Source: an uncultured Collinsella sp.
GTDB lineage: Bacteria; Actinomycetota; Coriobacteriia; Coriobacteriales; Coriobacteriaceae
DNA length: 11,788 nucleotides
Direction: 5' to 3'
NCBI GenBank assembly: GCA_900543845.1
Contig: UQTD01000061.1
Coordinates: forward strand, 1 to 11,788
The notes under the pieces are model-generated. The model saw only the letters and a list, made by a program, of their open reading frames with translations. It made no database searches and was not told the origin of the DNA. The position numbers and the translations under genes were made by a program. Below, piece by piece: positions 7,538 to 11,788 of the stretch (position 1 is the stretch's first letter; the number at the start of each line of letters is the position of its first letter).

Positions 7538-8318
7538 CTGTGTCTCCTAACGTACAGATAGACTTTATCAAGCCCATGACTGAATCGAACTCAGCTTCTA
7601 GCCTTTTCGCATCAACTCGCAATTTGGCGGACTCGTTCAAGGAGAGCCCACGATCACGTCGTCGCTGACGATTACCGGAAATCTCCTTAGCAAGGGCATC
7701 GCTTCGCGCGATAAGCTTGCCTAGCTGCTCCCGATTGCGATCGGCGCAAATCGGATAAAACCCGAGCGAGGTTATCGAGCGAGATAGTCGAACGGCCCAG
7801 GCGATTCCTTGCAGGTAGGCCAGCAGGTCATCCTGCGGCAGCTTTGCGAAATCGAGCGCGTCAAGGAAGGGCGCATATCCCGGACGGCCCGGGTCAAAGG
7901 CGCCTGTCGCCTCGATGGAGTCGACGACCGTTGCGCCCTGCTCGGCCTGGCTCTTCCGCGTGAGGGCGACCGACACGCACGCGCTGCTGCTCGCCTCGAC
8001 TAGGAGCACCGTCGGGTTCGGGAAGCACTTGTGCACGAGCTCCGCCACCTCCGCCACCGCCATGGTCCCGGCTGTCATCTCGCAACGGAGGAAGACTATG
8101 CTCTGCACGTTGCGCTCGTCGTCCTCGTACGGCGGGATGCGCGTCGTGGACTTCTGGACCGTGCCGAAATGCTCGAGGCGCGCAACCTTGTCGAGCCTCT
8201 TCTGCTCGGTCTTGGTGAGCATCGCCTGCTTGGCAAGCACCGTCTTGGGGATGCGGCGTCCTCCCGCGAGCGCCGCTTCGGGCAGGCGCAGGATGCCGTT
8301 CCAGTCGACGCCGCTCAT
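7530..8318 (-). CDS. DUF4391 domain protein
   Basis: This 262-residue protein has the general pattern of DUF4391. It has an early LP...RRIPKTVLAKQ block (residues 12-31), a central strand-rich part with VQSIVFLRCEM (71-81) and NPTVLLVEAS (101-110), and a helical, charged C-terminus (about 195-252) that may form a coiled coil. DUF4391 has no known enzymatic activity that I can name. It is recurrently found beside type III-like mod/res genes and helicases, so a structural or accessory subunit is likely. I chose the ATG at 8318 because it forms an ATGA overlap with the helicase stop codon, the usual coupling arrangement. An ATG six codons upstream (8336) is possible but has no SD. G+C content falls toward the 3' end, into the AT-rich unknown gene. 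No membrane segment is evident. Confidence 0.85.
   Translation of the reverse strand: MSGVDWNGILRLPEAALAGGRRIPKTVLAKQAMLTKTEQKRLDKVARLEHFGTVQKSTTRIPPYEDDERNVQSIVFLRCEMTAGTMAVAEVAELVHKCFPNPTVLLVEASSSACVSVALTRKSQAEQGATVVDSIEATGAFDPGRPGYAPFLDALDFAKLPQDDLLAYLQGIAWAVRLSRSITSLGFYPICADRNREQLGKLIARSDALAKEISGNRQRRRDRGLSLNESAKLRVDAKRLEAEFDSVMGLIKSICTLGDTVE
7544..7548 (-). promoter_or_regulatory. Shine-Dalgarno deciding the TTG start at 7537
   Basis: The minus strand reads AGGAG followed by six bases (acacag) and TTG. It sits inside the 3' end of the DUF4391 gene. This spacing is close to ideal and is the main reason for accepting a TTG start. Confidence 0.7.
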
Positions 8319-11300
8319 CGCAGCACCACGAAACATACCAGCGAGTAGTCGTTGAAGCCCATGACGGTGCTGCTGCCGACCTCGCCCAGGCTGAACAGGC
8401 TCTCGATCCCCTTGTCCTGCTGCGTCCCGGTGATGGCCGCCACCACGTCGTCGAGCAGGTCGGTGTAGGCGTCCATCCTCGTCCCGTCGCGGGTCTCACG
8501 GTTGAACTCGCGGCACAGCTCGGCGATGGGCTCGGGGTGCCCAGAGCAGACGGCGCGCATGATGTCGAGCGCCGGCTTGGGCTGGGTGTGCTTCGTCATG
8601 ACATCGCCGTCGGCCGACACGTACACCACGTAGTATGGGAAGACGGGGTTCGTGTCCCTGGGGTCGTTGCCCTCGTCGTTCTGCTTGAGGCAGAAGACCG
8701 CCCCCGGCCTCACGTCACCACGGAGCTCGTCAGGGATGGGGGCCACGGCATGGAGGCCCGCCGGTGAGTTCTCCAGCGCGCCGGGATGTTCCTTGGCGTA
8801 GCGCTGGAGCTCCACGCGGAAGTCGTCGAAGGCGAAGTCCGTGATCGAGATGCCGCCCGAGATGTCCTCGAGGTCGAGCACCTCGCTCTTGAGCTGCTGG
8901 AGCTGCTGGCGGCGGTACTTGAGGTCGTTCATCTCGCCGTTGCCCTTGGCCTCCAGCACGTTCTCCTCGCCGGTGGCCGACGCGTCGAGCAGCGCCATAC
9001 GGCCCTTCACGCGGCCCTCCAGCTGGATGTACTCGTCGAGCGCGATGTCCGGCCAGAAGTTGACCAGCTGGATCTGGGAGTTCTTCGATCCCAGGCGGTC
9101 GATGCGGCCGAAGCGTTGGATGATGCGCACGGGGTTCCAGTGGATGTCGTAGTTCACCAGGCAGTCGCAGTCCTGCAGGTTCTGGCCCTCGGAGATGCAG
9201 TCCGTCGCGAAGACGACGTCGATCTCGCCGAGCTCCCTCTGGCTCTCCGGCAGCTCCTTTGAGACGGGAGAGAACCTCGCGAGGATGTTCTCGAAGGTGG
9301 TCCGGGGAAGCTTCAGCGAGTAGGTCCGGTTGGAGCTGCCCGCCACCTCGGCGCACTCGATTCCGAGCTCACGCTTCAGCCAGGGCGCCAGCTGCTCGAA
9401 AAGGTACGCCGTCGTGTCGGCGAACGCGCTGAACACCAGCACCTTGCGGTTGCCGGGGTTGTACGGGTCCCTGACCTTGCCCGCGATGAAGTCGCGCAGC
9501 TTCACGAGCTTGGCGTCGCGCTCGGGCGTCACCGCGTCGGCGTAGGCGAGCAGGGCCCGGAGCACCTGGATGTCGAAGTCGAGGTCCTGGCCCAGGCGCA
9601 GGGCGTCGACGTCCCGCAGGTCGACACGCACCTTGCCGCCGGCCTCGAACTCCTCGGCATCGTCGTCGTCGAACCCGTCCTCGAGGCCCTCGGTGCCGTA
9701 GGCGACCCCCGACGCGTCGTTATCGAGCCTCGCGCGCAGGCCGACGCAGCCGTCGAGGATGCGGCGCAGCGTGATGCGGAAGCTGTTCACGGAGGACTCC
9801 ATGCGCTTGAGGACGTTGATTCGCATGAGGTTGGCCACCGCCGTCGTGCGGTGGACCTGGCTCTCGAAGTCCTTGCCCCACGTGTCCCCGTAGCGGTCCT
9901 CGTACTTGCGCCGCTGGTCGGCGCGCACGTAGGAGAGCACCTGGTACTGGGCGAACGTGAGCTGGGCAATCATGTCGTTGAGCTCGGCGATCGGCGGCAG
10001 CTCGCCGTCGAGGTCGATGGGCGTCTGGAACGACAGGGGCGGCCGGCGCGCCGGGAAGGTCCCGCTCGCGGCGCCGTAGTACTTCGTGATGTGCTTGCGG
10101 CTGCGCGCGATGGTCAGCACGTCGAGCAGCTTGAAGTAGTCGGCGTTCACCGCGTTAACGAAGCTCTCGGTCGTGCGCTCGGAGTCGGAGAGCTTGCTCC
10201 ACTCGTTGAACCTCTGCTGGGCGACGCGCGTCACGTGGGTGATCGACGGGATGCCATCGGTATCGGCGAGGTACGCGTCGTCTCCCTCGGTGATGAGCTC
10301 GATCTGGTTGCGCAGGTCGAGCAGGCGGTTGTTCACCGGGGTGGCAGAGAGCATGAGCACCTTCGTGCGCTGGCCCGACTTGATGACGTCCTCGATGAGG
10401 CGCGTGTAGCGGTCGGTCTTGTCCGCGTCGGTGCTCTTGTTCCTGAAGTTGTGGCTCTCGTCGATGACGAGGAGGTCGAAGTGGCCCCATCGCAGGTGCT
10501 CGAGGTCCACCTCGCCGCTCATGCCGTGGTAGCGCGACAGGTCGGTGTGGTTGAGCACCGTGTAGCTGAAGCGGTCGTCCGCCAGCGGATTGCGGTCGTC
10601 GTTGTCCTGGGTCCACAGGGTCCAGTTGTCGCGCAGGCGCTTCGGGCACAGCACGAGGATGCGGTCGTTGCGCTCCTGGTAGTACTTCATGACGGCGAGC
10701 GCCTCGTAGGTCTTGCCAAGGCCCACCGAGTCGGCGATGATGCAGCCCTTGTACTTCTCCAGCTTGCGGATGGCGCCCACGACGGCGTCCTTCTGGAAGT
10801 CGTAGAGCTTGTTCCAGACCACGGACTCCTCGAACTTGAGGCCGGGGCGGATGCCGTTGTCCTCGTCGTCCTCCATGAAGTCGCGGAACAGGTGGTACAG
10901 GGTCAGGAAGTAGATGAACTCGGGCGGGTTCTCGCGGTAGAGCGTCTCGACCTGGGCGGCCACCTGCGCGGTGACCTCCTCGACCATGGCGGGGTTGTCC
11001 CAGACCGACTCGAACATCATCTTGAGGCCGATGGCCTCGGTGGCGTTTTCGAAATGGCTCACGCAGGTCACGGTTCCCGGGCGGCGCTCGTAGCCGAGGC
11101 CCTCCTGGGTGAAGTTCGCGGCGGCGCCCATGAAGGCGTGGTCGTCGCCGGATGGGTTCTCCACGACGTACGTGCCGCCCGGCTGGATGGCGCCGGACGT
11201 CTTGGCGGACTTGAAGACGCCCTTCTCGCGGATCCACTCGGCGCATTCTCGGGCGAGCGCGCGCTGGTTGAGGTTGTTGCGCAACGTGAGCTCGAGCCCC

Positions 11301-11560
11301 GAGCCGCCGACGCCGACCTCGCGCGCGCGGCGGGCTACCTCGAACTCGCGCGGCTCCTTCGAGTCGGCCATTCGCTTGATGAAGGTGGGCTCGCTGAACA
11401 GGAAACGCACCTCGTCGATTTTAGAGAGCTCCTCTTTGAGCTCCCCGTAGGCGAACACGGTGAAATAAGAGCTGATTATCGACAGCTTCGCCCCGTCGTC
11501 GATGGATTCGCCGAGGGCGTCTCCCAGGCGCTCGGCGCCGACGTTGTTTAGCGACTTCAC
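8315..11560 (-). CDS. PLD-like and SNF2/SF2 helicase fusion protein
   Basis: This 1081-residue protein is a probable DNA-dependent ATPase or translocase. Residues 1-160 look like the PLD-like region that precedes many SNF2-type helicases, ending in FMGAAANFTQEGLG (143-156). The expected HxK motif is absent: the matching place reads IQPGGTYVVE (125-134), so nuclease activity is doubtful. The helicase has Walker A DSVGLGKT (277-284), DESH (367-370), SAT (405-407), KVLVFSAF (706-713), ATDCISEGQNL (785-795) and QRFGRIDRLG (815-824). An acidic stretch lies at 629-638. The start is GTG at 11560, four bases after the RHH stop codon, with AGGGGG nine bases upstream inside that gene. The stop overlaps the DUF4391 start as ATGA. 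G+C is high throughout. It should give the locus a second motor beside Res; partners and direction of movement are unknown. Confidence 0.95.
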   Translation of the reverse strand: MKSLNNVGAERLGDALGESIDDGAKLSIISSYFTVFAYGELKEELSKIDEVRFLFSEPTFIKRMADSKEPREFEVARRAREVGVGGSGLELTLRNNLNQRALARECAEWIREKGVFKSAKTSGAIQPGGTYVVENPSGDDHAFMGAAANFTQEGLGYERRPGTVTCVSHFENATEAIGLKMMFESVWDNPAMVEEVTAQVAAQVETLYRENPPEFIYFLTLYHLFRDFMEDDEDNGIRPGLKFEESVVWNKLYDFQKDAVVGAIRKLEKYKGCIIADSVGLGKTYEALAVMKYYQERNDRILVLCPKRLRDNWTLWTQDNDDRNPLADDRFSYTVLNHTDLSRYHGMSGEVDLEHLRWGHFDLLVIDESHNFRNKSTDADKTDRYTRLIEDVIKSGQRTKVLMLSATPVNNRLLDLRNQIELITEGDDAYLADTDGIPSITHVTRVAQQRFNEWSKLSDSERTTESFVNAVNADYFKLLDVLTIARSRKHITKYYGAASGTFPARRPPLSFQTPIDLDGELPPIAELNDMIAQLTFAQYQVLSYVRADQRRKYEDRYGDTWGKDFESQVHRTTAVANLMRINVLKRMESSVNSFRITLRRILDGCVGLRARLDNDASGVAYGTEGLEDGFDDDDAEEFEAGGKVRVDLRDVDALRLGQDLDFDIQVLRALLAYADAVTPERDAKLVKLRDFIAGKVRDPYNPGNRKVLVFSAFADTTAYLFEQLAPWLKRELGIECAEVAGSSNRTYSLKLPRTTFENILARFSPVSKELPESQRELGEIDVVFATDCISEGQNLQDCDCLVNYDIHWNPVRIIQRFGRIDRLGSKNSQIQLVNFWPDIALDEYIQLEGRVKGRMALLDASATGEENVLEAKGNGEMNDLKYRRQQLQQLKSEVLDLEDISGGISITDFAFDDFRVELQRYAKEHPGALENSPAGLHAVAPIPDELRGDVRPGAVFCLKQNDEGNDPRDTNPVFPYYVVYVSADGDVMTKHTQPKPALDIMRAVCSGHPEPIAELCREFNRETRDGTRMDAYTDLLDDVVAAITGTQQDKGIESLFSLGEVGSSTVMGFNDYSLVCFVVLR

Positions 11561-11564
11561 GCCT

Positions 11565-11777
11565 CTATGCCCCCTTCTTCGCGAGCTCTTCGATCATGCA
11601 CGTGCGCACGAAGGCGGAGAAGCTCATGCCCCGCAGGGCCGCCTCCTCCTTCGCGGCGTCGCGCAGGGTGTCGGGGATGCGAAGGGTCACGGAGACTTGG
11701 TCGCCGTTCACCAGGAAGCTCCTGATCTCGGTCTCGTCGGGATTGCTCTTGATGAGCTCCTTGTAGCTGTCGGGCAT
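11565..11777 (-). CDS. Small ribbon-helix-helix (CopG-like) DNA-binding protein
   Basis: This 70-residue protein has the pattern of an RHH fold. A short strand with alternating residues, VSVTLRIP (28-35), is followed by helix DTLRDAAKEEAALRG (36-50), and then by SFSAFVRTCMIEELAKK (52-68), which opens like the second RHH helix. RHH dimers insert the strand pair into the DNA major groove and often repress their own operon. The first 25 residues are charged and probably flexible. The ATG at 11777 has GGGAG five bases upstream (11783-11787). It is the first gene in view and ends four bases before the helicase GTG. This fits an autoregulator of the operon, or an orphan antitoxin-like protein. No toxin gene is adjacent downstream; anything upstream lies outside the window. 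Target DNA is not visible. Confidence 0.82.
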   Translation of the reverse strand: MPDSYKELIKSNPDETEIRSFLVNGDQVSVTLRIPDTLRDAAKEEAALRGMSFSAFVRTCMIEELAKKGA

Positions 11778-11788
11778 CTGCGCTCCCA

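Larger units (their letters stand above)
1..11777 (-). other. Eight-gene minus-strand operon, type III-like R-M plus PLD-SNF2 helicase
   Basis: All eight genes run the same way. Gaps in transcription order are 4 nt, an ATGA overlap, an 8-nt overlap, 11 nt, 1 nt, 1 nt and 51 nt. No terminator is evident between them. This packing implies one transcript from a promoter beyond the right edge. The last junction (51 nt) is the only place where an internal promoter might fit, and I do not see a convincing one there. Confidence 0.85.

Noticed and set aside
8319..8336. Upstream ATG (8336) as the start of the DUF4391 gene
   Set aside because: It lacks an SD and lengthens the overlap with the helicase to 22 nt. 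The ATG at 8318 gives the usual ATGA junction and matches the family's N-terminus.
9851..11551. A 566-codon open frame on the plus strand opposite the helicase gene
   Set aside because: It is an antisense shadow with Leu/Val/Ala/Glu-rich composition and no motifs; the opposite strand encodes an intact helicase.
1..11777. DISARM, BREX or phosphorothioation (Dnd/Ssp) system
   Set aside because: A helicase with a PLD-like region plus a methylase recalls DISARM, but no DUF1998 helicase or DrmB-like gene is present. No PglZ, BrxC, DndB-H or Ssp proteins are seen either. The Mod/Res pair is plainly type III-like.
11565..11777. Classic toxin-antitoxin pair headed by the RHH protein
   Set aside because: The gene directly downstream is a 1081-aa helicase, not a small toxin, and no upstream gene is visible.

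Overview
The window is a single block of tightly packed genes, all on the minus strand and read from right to left. It looks like a genomic defence locus built around a type III-like restriction-modification (R-M) system. The core genes have about 60-63% G+C in the lines I counted. They use GTG and TTG as well as ATG starts, with good Shine-Dalgarno (SD) sequences. This fits a high-G+C bacterium, possibly a gut or oral actinobacterium such as a Coriobacteriia member. That guess rests on composition and general protein flavour only and is weak.

In transcription order the genes are: (1) a 70-aa ribbon-helix-helix (RHH) protein, 11777-11565; (2) a 1081-aa protein with an N-terminal phospholipase D-like (PLD-like) region and a SNF2/SF2 helicase, 11560-8315; (3) a DUF4391 protein, 8318-7530; (4) an unrecognised 264-aa protein, 7537-6743; (5) a type III-type adenine methyltransferase, Mod, 6731-4776; (6) its Res partner, an SF2 motor with a C-terminal PD-(D/E)XK nuclease, 4774-1712; (7) a DUF4238 protein, 1710-583; (8) the N-terminal 177 codons of a DUF262 (GmrS-like) protein, 531-1, cut by the window edge. 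Junctions 1 to 7 are overlaps or gaps of at most 11 nt. The largest gap, 51 nt, precedes gene 8. No promoter is visible, and it probably lies beyond 11788.

Functional reading: Mod would methylate adenine in a recognition sequence, and Res would translocate on and cut unmodified DNA. The PLD-SNF2 protein supplies a second DNA motor, and DUF4391 is probably a structural or accessory subunit. The RHH protein at the head may repress the operon. DUF4238 and DUF262 at the 3' end may add further restriction functions. The catalytic motifs of both motors, the methylase and the Res nuclease look intact. The PLD-like region of the helicase seems to have lost its HxK catalytic motif. The unknown gene 4 and the target-recognition part of mod are clearly more AT-rich than their surroundings, which suggests module replacement or insertion inside an older scaffold.

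I found no tRNA, rRNA, CRISPR array, insertion sequence or integrase. The long plus-strand open frames are antisense shadows of the high-G+C genes.
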